A stretch of 19,886 nt of DNA from positions 1 through 19,886 of the forward strand of contig DATCLA010000253.1 in assembly GCA_036564195.1 (NCBI GenBank), given 5' to 3'. The stretch comes from DATCLA01 sp036564195. Lineage in GTDB: Bacteria; Bacillota; UBA4882; UBA8346. Position numbers and translations under genes: made by a program. Under the pieces are notes generated by a model that saw nothing but the letters and a program-made list of their open reading frames with translations, had not been told where the DNA came from and ran no database searches. Each line of letters starts with the position of its first letter. Within the stretch, counting starts at the first letter, position 1. Of the stretch, positions 1 through 7,969 are shown in pieces.

Positions 1-38
1 ATATATATTATTATTTAACACGGCGGGGAGGTTCTGGG

Positions 39-2126
39 TTGAAAAAATACAAAATTGAGAACATCCGTAATCTAGTCTTATTGGGTCATGGTAGTTGTGG
101 TAAAACTACTCTGGCAGAGGCAATGCTCTATGCGGTGAAAGCTACGGATCGTCTGGGAAAAGTTGACGAAGGCAGCTCAATTATGGATTATGACCAGGAG
201 GAGATTAAGCGCAAGATCAGCATTTCAACAGCCATTGCTCCACTTCAGTATGGTGACTATAAAATAAATCTGCTTGATACCCCTGGTTTTTTTGACTTTG
301 TTGGTGAAGTAAAAAGCGCAATTCGGGCCGCGGGATCAGCCTGTATTGTCAGTTGCGCCGTATCCGGTGTGGAAGTCGGGACTGAAAAGGCCTGGATGTA
401 TTGTGAAGAACAGAAGCTATCCCGGATTATCGTGGTTAACAAAATGGACCGGGAAAACGCCAATTTTAGCCGGACAGTTAAAGCCTTACGTGATAAATTC
501 GGGAATCATGTTATTCCGGTGCAAGTACCCATCGGTGCGGCCGAACAATTCCGGGGCATTGTGGATATCTTACAAAATAAAGCCTACCTGCTGGAAGGCG
601 GGAAAACTGTTGAAAAACCGGTTCCTGAAGAGCTAAAGGCGGAGATCGATGAATATAAAGAGATGTTGATGGACGCTGTGGCCGAGACCGATGATGAGCT
701 ACTGGTCAAATATTTGGATGGGCAGGAATTGACCGCCGCCGAACTGCTTGCGGGAGCCAGAAAAGGGACGATTAGCGGGAAATTAGTCCCGGTACTGGCG
801 GTATCGGCCTTGAAACAAATCGGAATTAATAGTTTATTGGATGTAGTGACCGGTTTTATGCCCTCTCCGGCAGATCAGGGTGAAAGTAAAGGTATAAACC
901 CGGTCTCTAAAGCTGAAGAAGTTCGTAAACCTGCGGATACCGAACCGTTTTCAGCTTTAATCTTTAAAACTATGGCTGACCCATTTGTCGGCAAACTAAC
1001 CATTTTCCGGGTGATGTCCGGAGTGATTAGATCCGACTCTCAGGTTTATAACGCCAGCCAAGGTAATACGGAACGGATTGGCCAGTTATATATTCTAAAG
1101 GGCAAATTACAGGAACCTGTGGCTGAATTGGGCGCCGGTGATATCGGCGCAGTTGCGAAATTGCAGGGAGCTTTTACCGGACATACCCTATGCGATAAAG
1201 ATAAACCAATCGTTTTTCCACCAATCGAATTCCCCAAACCGAAATTGTCATTAGCGGTGGAGCCAAAGTCTAAAGGTGATGAGGAGAAGATTAGTAGTGG
1301 TTTGAGCCGCCTGATGGAAGAAGATCCTACCTTTTCGTTGGTTAAGGACAGTGTAACCCGTGAATTTGTCGCTTCAGGGATGGGCGATCTCCATATTGAA
1401 GTCATTACCAGTAAACTGCATAAGAAATTCGGCGTCGAAGTCCAGTTAAAAACACCGAAAATTGCCTATAAGGAAACACTTAAAGGTACAGTTAAGGTTG
1501 AAGGTAAACATAAGAAACAAAGCGGTGGCCGGGGACAATACGGTCATGTCTGGCTGGAATTGTCACCCTTGCCTGCCGATGGCCCGAGCTTTGAATTTGT
1601 GGATAAAATTTTCGGCGGTTCAGTCCCGCAAAACTATCGGCCGGCGGTGGAAAAAGGAGTCGTCGAAACCATGGAAAAGGGAGTTTTAGCCGGTTATCCC
1701 GTAGTAAATGTCCGGGTTACTTTGTTTGACGGTTCTTACCACCCGGTGGACTCTTCGGAAATGGCATTTAAAATCGCAGCTTCAATTGCGTTTAAAAAAG
1801 GATTTATGGAAGCTAACCCGATTTTGCTCGAACCAATTTTTATGATGGAAATTCGGACTCCGGAAGAATTCATGGGTGATATTATGGGCGACATCAATAA
1901 AAAACGCGGTAAAATATTAGGAATGGAACAGGACGGCAATTACCAAGTCGTTCGGGCCTTAGCTCCTCAAGCTGAAATTTTTAAATATGCGATTGACTTA
2001 CGTTCGATGACTCAAGGACGGGCCGATTTTACCGCTACTTTTGACCATTACGAAGAAGTTCCCGCTCAAATTGCGGAGACAATCATCGCCGAAGCGAAGA
2101 AACAGATGGTTACAGAAGAAGAATAA
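39..2126 (+). CDS. fusA: Elongation factor G-like translational GTPase (EF-G2 type)
   Basis: This is a 695-residue cytosolic GTPase with the full EF-G domain order: G domain, domain II, and domains III to V. The P-loop GHGSCGKT is at residues 16-23, followed by DTPGF (G3) and NKMD (G4). Domain IV carries the GGRGQYGHVW segment, and the C-terminal domain ends near the stop. The P-loop differs from the AHIDAGKT of canonical EF-G, and switch I reads RKISIST where EF-G has RGITI. Both point to the EF-G-like paralogue (often called fusA2) instead of the main translocase. Its precise role on the ribosome is not settled for this family. The start is TTG at 39, chosen because GGGGAGG at 25-31 lies 7 bases upstream. 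It is followed directly by a terminator, so it seems to end its own transcript. The family call is very sure; canonical versus paralogue is an inference from the motifs. Confidence 0.95.
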   Translation: MKKYKIENIRNLVLLGHGSCGKTTLAEAMLYAVKATDRLGKVDEGSSIMDYDQEEIKRKISISTAIAPLQYGDYKINLLDTPGFFDFVGEVKSAIRAAGSACIVSCAVSGVEVGTEKAWMYCEEQKLSRIIVVNKMDRENANFSRTVKALRDKFGNHVIPVQVPIGAAEQFRGIVDILQNKAYLLEGGKTVEKPVPEELKAEIDEYKEMLMDAVAETDDELLVKYLDGQELTAAELLAGARKGTISGKLVPVLAVSALKQIGINSLLDVVTGFMPSPADQGESKGINPVSKAEEVRKPADTEPFSALIFKTMADPFVGKLTIFRVMSGVIRSDSQVYNASQGNTERIGQLYILKGKLQEPVAELGAGDIGAVAKLQGAFTGHTLCDKDKPIVFPPIEFPKPKLSLAVEPKSKGDEEKISSGLSRLMEEDPTFSLVKDSVTREFVASGMGDLHIEVITSKLHKKFGVEVQLKTPKIAYKETLKGTVKVEGKHKKQSGGRGQYGHVWLELSPLPADGPSFEFVDKIFGGSVPQNYRPAVEKGVVETMEKGVLAGYPVVNVRVTLFDGSYHPVDSSEMAFKIAASIAFKKGFMEANPILLEPIFMMEIRTPEEFMGDIMGDINKKRGKILGMEQDGNYQVVRALAPQAEIFKYAIDLRSMTQGRADFTATFDHYEEVPAQIAETIIAEAKKQMVTEEE

Positions 2127-2143
2127 ACGAAGAATAAACTTTT

Positions 2144-2168
2144 AAGCCGGTGGTTACCGGCTTTTTTT
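2144..2168 (+). terminator. Rho-independent terminator after the EF-G-like gene
   Basis: An 8-bp perfect stem (AAGCCGGT with ACCGGCTT, 2144-2151 and 2156-2163) closes a GGTT loop and runs straight into a T tract ending at 2168. It starts 17 bases after the TAA stop. Confidence 0.92.
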
Positions 2169-2326
2169 ATTTTTAAGCAGTTATCGTTATTGTAAAAAAT
2201 ATTAATATTCTTTAAAAAATGAGTTTGTCAGGACGATACGGCTGGAATTAGGGTGAAGAATTTTATTTAACCACTTATAGTGCCGAAAAGTTGCGTGAAA
2301 TTCCGATTTTTATATCATATCACTAC

Positions 2327-2361
2327 TTGCATTATTGTTAGTGATTATGGTAATATATATT
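2327..2361 (+). promoter_or_regulatory. Possible sigma-A promoter for the zinc-ribbon gene
   Basis: In the gene-free stretch 2169-2490, TTGCAT (2327-2332) is followed by AT-rich sequence with TAATAT at 2351 and TATATT at 2356. Neither combination gives both a perfect hexamer and an ideal 17-base spacing, so the exact -10 is uncertain. If it is real, it leaves a leader of about 120 bases before the ATG at 2491. Confidence 0.35.
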
Positions 2362-2419
2362 CAAGCCTGATACTTAGGATTGCTTGGTATTGAGATCAAA
2401 CCATTCGATTTGAATATAA

Positions 2420-2483
2420 CCTCCATAGCTAGTCCGAGGGAAGGCCGTAAAATTTAAGCCCTAAGGGCTAGATTTCGGGAGGA
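2420..2483 (+). promoter_or_regulatory. Structured 5' leader with possible Shine-Dalgarno sequestration
   Basis: The leader contains CCTCC at 2420-2424, complementary to the GGAGG core of the ribosome binding site GGGAGGA at 2477-2483. Between them is a small hairpin AGCCC-TAA-GGGCT at 2457-2469. Pairing of the two would hide the ribosome binding site. No known riboswitch class was recognised, so this is only a structural suggestion. Confidence 0.25.
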
Positions 2484-2490
2484 TTTTTTA

Positions 2491-2778
2491 ATGTACAGTG
2501 ACAAAACCCTGACTTGTAAAGAATGCGGTCAAACATTTATTTTTACTGCTGGCGAACAAGAGTTTTATGCTTCCAAAGGATTTGAGAATGAACCCAGCCG
2601 TTGTCCGGCTTGTAGAAACGCGCGACGGCAACAACGTAACAACGGTACCCGGCGGGAACGCCAGATGTACCCGGCAGTCTGCAGTGAATGCGGCGTAGAA
2701 ACCATGGTTCCTTTTCAACCCACTGGCGAGAAACCGGTTTATTGCCGTGATTGTTTTAATGCAAAACGTGGTCAATAA
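2491..2778 (+). CDS. Small double zinc-ribbon protein
   Basis: This 95-residue protein has eight cysteines arranged as four CxxC knuckles: C9/C12 with C38/C41, and C64/C67 with C85/C88. That gives two zinc ribbons separated by a short, very basic, Arg/Gln-rich linker at about residues 42-58. The layout matches the small zinc-ribbon proteins common in Bacillota. The second ribbon (VCSECG to YCRDCF) resembles zinc knuckles appended to RNA- and DNA-binding proteins. Nucleic-acid binding is plausible from the basic linker but is inference, and no enzymatic domain is visible. The ATG start has a strong ribosome binding site, GGGAGGA, 7 bases upstream. The gene stands alone, with its own leader upstream and a terminator downstream. 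Confidence 0.88.
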   Translation: MYSDKTLTCKECGQTFIFTAGEQEFYASKGFENEPSRCPACRNARRQQRNNGTRRERQMYPAVCSECGVETMVPFQPTGEKPVYCRDCFNAKRGQ

Positions 2779-2806
2779 GTTAGTAGTTAATAATTTAAAA
2801 TTAGAT

Positions 2807-2839
2807 AAACCTGGCCTGTAGATTAGGTCAGGTTTTTTT
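2807..2839 (+). terminator. Rho-independent terminator after the zinc-ribbon gene
   Basis: An 11-bp stem with one G-U pair (AAACCTGGCCT at 2807-2817 with AGGTCAGGTTT at 2825-2835) closes a 7-base loop. A T run to 2839 follows. Confidence 0.9.
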
Positions 2840-2946
2840 ATGCTTTTTATGCGGTGCTGGATTTCCTTTTGAACCGGTCGATTTTCAGCAGGGGATTTTC
2901 GTTTTAATCGCGAAAAGGGTTTAAAAATCAAATTTGGGGAAGGAAA

Positions 2947-5900
2947 ATGGAAAATTTTGTCCACTTACATGTACATACCCAATATTCGTTACTGGACGGG
3001 GCCGCCGAGATCGGCAAACTAATCCGGCTGGCCAGAGAATATGCAATGCCGGCTGTGGCCATTACCGACCATGGTGTAATGTATGGGTGTTTAAAGTTCT
3101 ATCGGGAGGCCCGTAAAGCCGGAATCAAGCCCTTGTTAGGCTGTGAAGTGTATGTTGCGCCCCGCAAACTCAGCGATAAAGTCCCTAAAGTTGACGAAAA
3201 CCCATATCATCTGGTATTACTGGCTGAAAATAACCAAGGATACCGTAATTTGGTACAACTGGTTTCAATCGCCCATTTACAGGGGTTTTATTATAAACCC
3301 CGGGTTGATCTGGAAACATTGCGCAGTTATTCCCAAGGATTGATTGCCTGTTCTGCATGTCTATCCGGGGAAATACCCCACTTGCTTTTAAATGACCAAT
3401 ATGAAGCTGCGAAAGCTAAAGTTGCTTGTTATCAGGAGATTTTCGGACCGGACCGCTTTTTTTTGGAGCTCCAATACCAACAGTTGGAGGGGCAGCGTCG
3501 GCTCAACCGGGAACTGGCTAGGTTGGGGCAGGATTGCGGTGCGCCATTGGTAGCTACTAACGATGTCCATTACCTGCGTCGGTCCGACGCTCAGGTCCAT
3601 GATGTCCTACTCTGTATTCAAACCGGCAAAACCGTGAGTGACCCTAACCGGATGAAATTTGCTACTACGGAGTTTTACTTTAAATCTGCCGCGGAAATGG
3701 AAGAAATCTTTTTCAACTATCCCGAGGCTCTTGCCAATACCCTGCAAATCGGAGAACGTTGTGAGGTTAATCTGGAGTCCAAATCTTTTCATATGCCTGA
3801 TTATCCGACGCCGAACGGTATTAAGGCCGAAGCTTATCTGGAACAGTTATGCCGTGAAGGGATCAGTCGGCGGAAACTTACTTGGAGCCCGCAGTACCAG
3901 TCCAGGTTGAGTTATGAGTTGGATACCATTAACCGGATGGGTTTTGCCGGTTATTTTTTGGTGGTGTGGGACTTTGTCAGTTATGCCAAGAAAAACCGGA
4001 TTATGGTTGGCCCGGGGCGGGGTTCCGCTGCCGGCAGCCTGGTTGCGTATTTGTTGGGTATTACTAACCTTGACCCGATCCGCTACGGGTTATTGTTTGA
4101 ACGCTTTTTAAACCCGGAACGGGTTTCCATGCCCGATATTGATATTGACTTTTGTTATGAACGCCGCAATGAGGTTATTGATTATGTCCGGAAACGCTAC
4201 GGAAATGATCGGGTGGCCCAAATCATTACTTTTGGAACCATGGCCGCTCGTGCGGCAGTCCGCGATGTGGGGCGGGTTTTAAATCTGCCTTACGGAGAGG
4301 TTGACCGGGTCGCTAAATTGATCCCGCGCGAATTAGGAATTTCGATCGCAGAGGCCAAGGCCCAATCTCCGGAATTAACTACTTTAATCGAGACTAATCC
4401 TCAGATTGCCCGTTTGATTGAGATCGCCTCTCAAGTTGAGGGTTTTCCCCGTCATGCTTCGACCCATGCGGCCGGAGTGGTAATCGCGGCGCAGCCCTTA
4501 ACTCAATATCTGCCATTAGCTTTATCCAATGAAAATGAAGTAATTACTCAATTTCCTATGGAAGACATTGAAGAATTGGGCTTGTTAAAGATGGACTTTT
4601 TGGGACTCCGAACTTTAACGGTACTCCGCGATACAATTGCACTGATTGAACGTAACCGGGGGATCCGGATCGAACTAGACCGGATTCAGTTAGACGATCC
4701 CGCCACTTTTAAGCTATTACAGTCCGGCCAGACTCTGGGTATCTTTCAGCTGGAGAGCCGGGGCATCCGTAATTTACTGGTACGGCTAAAGCCGGAGCAG
4801 CTGGAAGATATCATCGCTTTGGTGGCGCTGTACCGCCCCGGACCGTTAGGCAGCGGGATGGTGGATGATTTTATACAGGCCCGGCACGGGCAGAAAGTTA
4901 ACATCTGTCTCCATCCGTTAATGGAAACAATCTTGGCCGAGACCTACGGGGTGATCCTCTATCAGGAACAGGTGATGCGGATCGCCAGTGAAATAGGGGG
5001 ATTTTCTTTAGGAGAAGCCGACTTGGTACGGCGGGCTATGGGGAAAAAGAAACCGGAAGTTTTGGCGGCAATGCGCCAAAAATTTATTGCCGGAGCACAA
5101 ACTAAAGGAGTTACTCCAGCGGTAGCAGCCCAGATCTTTGAACTGATGGAATACTTTTCGGGTTACGGCTTTAATAAGTCACATTCAGCAGCTTATGCAT
5201 TGATAGCCTATCAGACAGCCTATTTTAAATCCAATTATCCCCAGGAGTATCTGGCGGCCTTGCTGACCAGCGTGATGGGAAATAGTGATAAAGTAGGGCT
5301 GTATATTGAGGAGTGCCGGCGGATGAAGATTCCGATTTTGTACCCGGATGTGAATTGCAGCGGTCCGGCTTTTACCACTGAAGGGAAGGCAATCCGTTTT
5401 GGACTGATGGGGATTAAAAACGTTGGTTTAGGTGCAATCGAAAAGATTGTCCGGGAACGGCAACAAAACGGAGTTTACCGTTCCTTGGCGGATTTTTGCA
5501 ACCGGGTCGGCAGTCAGCTGGTGAACCGGAAGGTGATTGAAAGTTTAATCCGGGTCGGGGCTTTAGATTTCACCGGGATGGGGCGACGGCCATTACTGGC
5601 TTGCTTAGAACAGATCCTCGCCAAATCCGGGCGGTTTTCCGATGCTACCAATCAGCTCAGCCTGATCGATACTTGGGACGAGCCCACCCCGGAAACTGCC
5701 GCTGTGCCAGAGTTTTCAATGCAGGAACGCTTACAGCAGGAGAAAGAGTATTTGGGGGTCTATCTCTCCGGCCATCCGCTGGATTCCTGGCAGGAGAAAT
5801 TTCGTGCTAATGGGATTGTTCCTCTGGCCGAACTGGAAGAGGAAGGCGACGGTAAGGAGGTCCTGGTTGGTGGGGTAGTTACCGGGTGGCGCCCGATTAC

Positions 5901-6102
5901 GACCAAATCCGGGGCATCCATGGCCGGAATGCGGCTGGAAGATCGGACGGGATCTGTGGAAGTGGTGGTCTTTCCCAGATTGTATGCGAAAGTTGCCGTA
6001 GCTTATCACCCGGAACGGGTAGCTGTTGTCAAAGGGCGGATCCAGGAAGAGGACCGTGGCCGCAAAATACTGGCTTCGCAATTGCGGTGGTTGGGAGAGT
6101 GA
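2947..6102 (+). CDS. dnaE: DNA polymerase III subunit alpha
   Basis: This is the C-family replicative polymerase catalytic subunit, 1051 residues. The N-terminal PHP domain begins HVHTQYSLLDG at about residue 8. The palm carries GPGRGSAAGSL near residue 357 and PDIDIDF at 396-402. D397 and D399, with D550 in KMDFLGL, match the three catalytic aspartates of E. coli DnaE. The thumb and fingers follow, with FNKSHSAAYA, then a helix-hairpin-helix region and a C-terminal OB fold (about residues 960-1045). At 1051 residues it is shorter than E. coli DnaE (1160) and stops just after the OB fold, with little or no room for the C-terminal tau-binding tail. Such short forms occur in Bacillota. The ATG at 2947 has GGGGAAGGA just upstream. 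No partner gene follows; the downstream sequence is the decayed pho region. Confidence 0.98.
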   Translation: MENFVHLHVHTQYSLLDGAAEIGKLIRLAREYAMPAVAITDHGVMYGCLKFYREARKAGIKPLLGCEVYVAPRKLSDKVPKVDENPYHLVLLAENNQGYRNLVQLVSIAHLQGFYYKPRVDLETLRSYSQGLIACSACLSGEIPHLLLNDQYEAAKAKVACYQEIFGPDRFFLELQYQQLEGQRRLNRELARLGQDCGAPLVATNDVHYLRRSDAQVHDVLLCIQTGKTVSDPNRMKFATTEFYFKSAAEMEEIFFNYPEALANTLQIGERCEVNLESKSFHMPDYPTPNGIKAEAYLEQLCREGISRRKLTWSPQYQSRLSYELDTINRMGFAGYFLVVWDFVSYAKKNRIMVGPGRGSAAGSLVAYLLGITNLDPIRYGLLFERFLNPERVSMPDIDIDFCYERRNEVIDYVRKRYGNDRVAQIITFGTMAARAAVRDVGRVLNLPYGEVDRVAKLIPRELGISIAEAKAQSPELTTLIETNPQIARLIEIASQVEGFPRHASTHAAGVVIAAQPLTQYLPLALSNENEVITQFPMEDIEELGLLKMDFLGLRTLTVLRDTIALIERNRGIRIELDRIQLDDPATFKLLQSGQTLGIFQLESRGIRNLLVRLKPEQLEDIIALVALYRPGPLGSGMVDDFIQARHGQKVNICLHPLMETILAETYGVILYQEQVMRIASEIGGFSLGEADLVRRAMGKKKPEVLAAMRQKFIAGAQTKGVTPAVAAQIFELMEYFSGYGFNKSHSAAYALIAYQTAYFKSNYPQEYLAALLTSVMGNSDKVGLYIEECRRMKIPILYPDVNCSGPAFTTEGKAIRFGLMGIKNVGLGAIEKIVRERQQNGVYRSLADFCNRVGSQLVNRKVIESLIRVGALDFTGMGRRPLLACLEQILAKSGRFSDATNQLSLIDTWDEPTPETAAVPEFSMQERLQQEKEYLGVYLSGHPLDSWQEKFRANGIVPLAELEEEGDGKEVLVGGVVTGWRPITTKSGASMAGMRLEDRTGSVEVVVFPRLYAKVAVAYHPERVAVVKGRIQEEDRGRKILASQLRWLGE

Positions 6103-6535
6103 ACCGACCAGAAAACCTGAAGTTAAATAAGGGTTTTGACGGTGCGACATGGGAAAGTGGGGCTTAACACAGACTTTAAAACAGGTTGGCGCCAACAGTA
6201 TACCCCCATGGACATTTTTCCGAAACCACGTTATAGATGAAACTAACACTTTATAATACACTTTTTGGAGGCCATTCCCATAATCAGCTAGCCACCTTCT
6301 TCCTTTAAGGCAGGCAACAGTCTTTTTCGGCTGGATCTGAAGAATTATTAGATAGACCTGATACAGGTTTACCTCCCGCTTCTACCGTGATGAACAGGAA
6401 ATTCAGAACAAACAGATTTCATAGTGAACCCTCTTGATTTTACCAAAGTGCGCGCTTAACATGGTCATTCTGACAAAAGTAACACTGCTTTCCTCGGTTA
6501 ATTCCAAATTATTTGCTAATGATTCCTATTCCTTT
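6103..6535. other. Gene-free stretch between dnaE and the pstB remnant
   Basis: No convincing gene is seen on either strand over about 430 bases. It holds a perfect 12-base palindrome GTTGGCGCCAAC (6185-6196) and an isolated TATAAT (6252-6257) without a good -35, followed by a TTGGAGG string at 6265-6271 that no start codon follows. The expected upstream part of pstB (Walker A, signature motif) is not readable here, so most of that gene is gone. Reading frames are broken throughout, as expected for eroded sequence. Confidence 0.5.
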
Positions 6536-6679
6536 AATATGCAACAGGCCGTCCGGATTGCGAATACCACCGCCTTTTTCCTCCAGGGCGAAGTCATTGA
6601 ATACGCCAGTGCGGAGCAGCTCTTCTCCATACCTAAGGATAAACGGACCGAGGATTATATCACCAGGAGGTTTGGGTAA
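6536..6679 (+). pseudogene. pstB: 3' remnant of pstB (phosphate ABC transporter ATPase)
   Basis: Only the last 47 residues are recognisable. They run from NMQQAVRIANTTAFFLQGE to PKDKRTEDYITRRFG, which is the characteristic C-terminal end of PstB, the ATPase of the high-affinity phosphate importer PstSCAB. The ATP-binding Walker A, Q-loop, signature and Walker B regions should lie upstream but are absent, and the 5' sequence in the same frame looks unrelated. The fragment therefore cannot make a working ATPase. Its stop TAA overlaps the phoU start by one base (TAATG), which is the tight coupling of an ancestral pst-phoU operon. Identification rests on the conserved tail and on the neighbouring phoU. 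Confidence 0.85.
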
Positions 6680-7306
6680 TGAGGAATAAATTTGCTGAAC
6701 AGCTGGAATTTTTGAAAACCCAGCTGATTCGGATGGGTGCGCTGTGCGAAGAGGCGATTGCCAATGCGACCAGAGCCTTACTCGCTGGCGACCTCGAATT
6801 GGCCAGAAAGGCAATCGAGGCCGATGCCGAGATCGACCAGAAAGAAAGGGAGATTGAAGGCCTCTGCCTGAAGCTTCTCCTGCAGCAGCAGCCGGTGGCG
6901 AAAGACCTGCAGCAGATTTTATCCGCCTTGAAGATCATTACAGATATAGAACGCATCGGCGATCAGGCGGCGGATATCTCCGAAATAACCCTGCTGGCCA
7001 ATATCAGGGCAGCGGCGGAGACCAAACCCATTGTCGAGATGGCGGCAGCCACGAGTAAGATGGTGACGGACAGCCTCGATGCTTACGTCCGTCAGGATCT
7101 GGATCTGGCCCAGGCTAATTGACTATGATGATGTGGTTGACGCTTTGTTCAACACGGTGAAAGGGGAGCTGATCCGATTGCTCAGTACGGAGACGGCCAA
7201 CGGTGAATTTGCCATTGACCTGATGCTGATCGCCAAATACTTTGAACGTATCGGCGATCATGCCACTAATATCGCCGAATAGGTGGCTTTTTCCATCACC
7301 GGCCAG
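6679..7306 (+). pseudogene. phoU: Broken phoU (phosphate signalling regulator)
   Basis: PhoU is the helical protein that links the Pst transporter to the PhoR kinase. The start ATG at 6679 has a perfect AGGAGG at 6665-6670. The first PhoU repeat is intact, including the metal-binding-type helix ending IERIGDQAADI. The frame is lost near 7118-7124: frame 1 stops at 7122, while the protein continues in another frame from DYDDVVDALFNTVKGE. The second repeat, YFERIGDHATNIAE, then meets a TAG at 7280-7282 where family members have a Trp, and similarity resumes as VAFSITG. The reconstructed length of about 209 residues is a little short of the usual ~218. At the end the sequence runs without a break into the next gene. 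Two independent lesions make a pseudogene the best reading; sequencing error is possible for one but unlikely for the whole block. Confidence 0.9.
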
Positions 7307-7968
7307 CTGATTTATTGTGTGGAAGATGACCGGAACATCCGGGAGTTAATTATCTATGCATTAAAAGCCAACGGTTATGAAGCGTGCGGGTTCAACGAAA
7401 GCCAGTCTTTTTAGCCGCTTTAGATAGCGGCTTGCCTTCCTTGATCCTCCTTGATATCATGCTGTCGGGGGAAGACGGAATCGCCATCTTGAAACGGCTG
7501 AAGGCATTGGCCAAAACCCAGGAGATTCCTGTCATCATGCTTACGGCAAAGAGCGCGAGTACGACAAGGTTTTGGGCTTGGACAACGGCACCGATGGTTA
7601 TATTACTAAGCCCTTTGGCATCATGGAATTTTTCTCCCGGATCCGGGCCGTCCTACTGGCAGGCTGGACAGGAAATGCCACCGAACCCTCAGCCGGAGTG
7701 GTAACGTTGAATGTGGAGCGGCATACCGTCTTGAGCGACGCAGGAAGTAACGTTGACCCTTAAGGAATTTGCTCTCTTGTAATACTTGCTGGGGAATAAA
7801 GGTATTGTGCTGACCAGGGATAAACTTCTGCAAGCCGTCTGGGGCTATGACTATGAAGGTGAAACTCGGACCGTGGATGTGCATATCCGAACCCTCCGGC
7901 AAAAGCTGGGCGAAACCGGGACGGTCATCGCAACGGTGCGGGGGGTCGGCTACAAGATTGGAGGGTAG
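7307..7968 (+). pseudogene. Broken PhoB/PhoP-type response regulator
   Basis: This was an OmpR-family response regulator: a receiver domain plus a winged-helix DNA-binding domain. It is now spread over several frames. The receiver begins LIYCVEDDRNIREL at 7307, with CTG where the ATG would be expected. That frame stops at 7412-7414. The phosphorylation-site strand LILLDIML and the LTAK motif continue in a second frame. GLDNGTDGYITKPFGIMEF and the linker are in a third frame, and the winged helix (TLTLKEFALL onward) is back in the second. Within the winged helix a TAA at 7780-7782 interrupts LL-YLLGNKG. The C-terminal segment WGYDYEGETRTVDVHIRTL to GVGYKIGG is otherwise well preserved. At least three frame changes, one further stop and no start codon make it non-functional. 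Its place after phoU and before a PhoR-like kinase supports a phosphate role. Confidence 0.9.
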
Positions 7969-7969
7969 G

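Noticed and set aside
2488..2964. 158-codon reverse-strand frame over the zinc-ribbon gene and its terminator
   Set aside because: It overlaps a clearly coding gene, reads through a terminator and dnaE's ribosome binding site, and resembles no protein family.
5731..6261. 176-codon reverse-strand frame over the dnaE 3' end
   Set aside because: Most of it is antisense to the conserved OB-fold region of dnaE. It has no recognisable domain.
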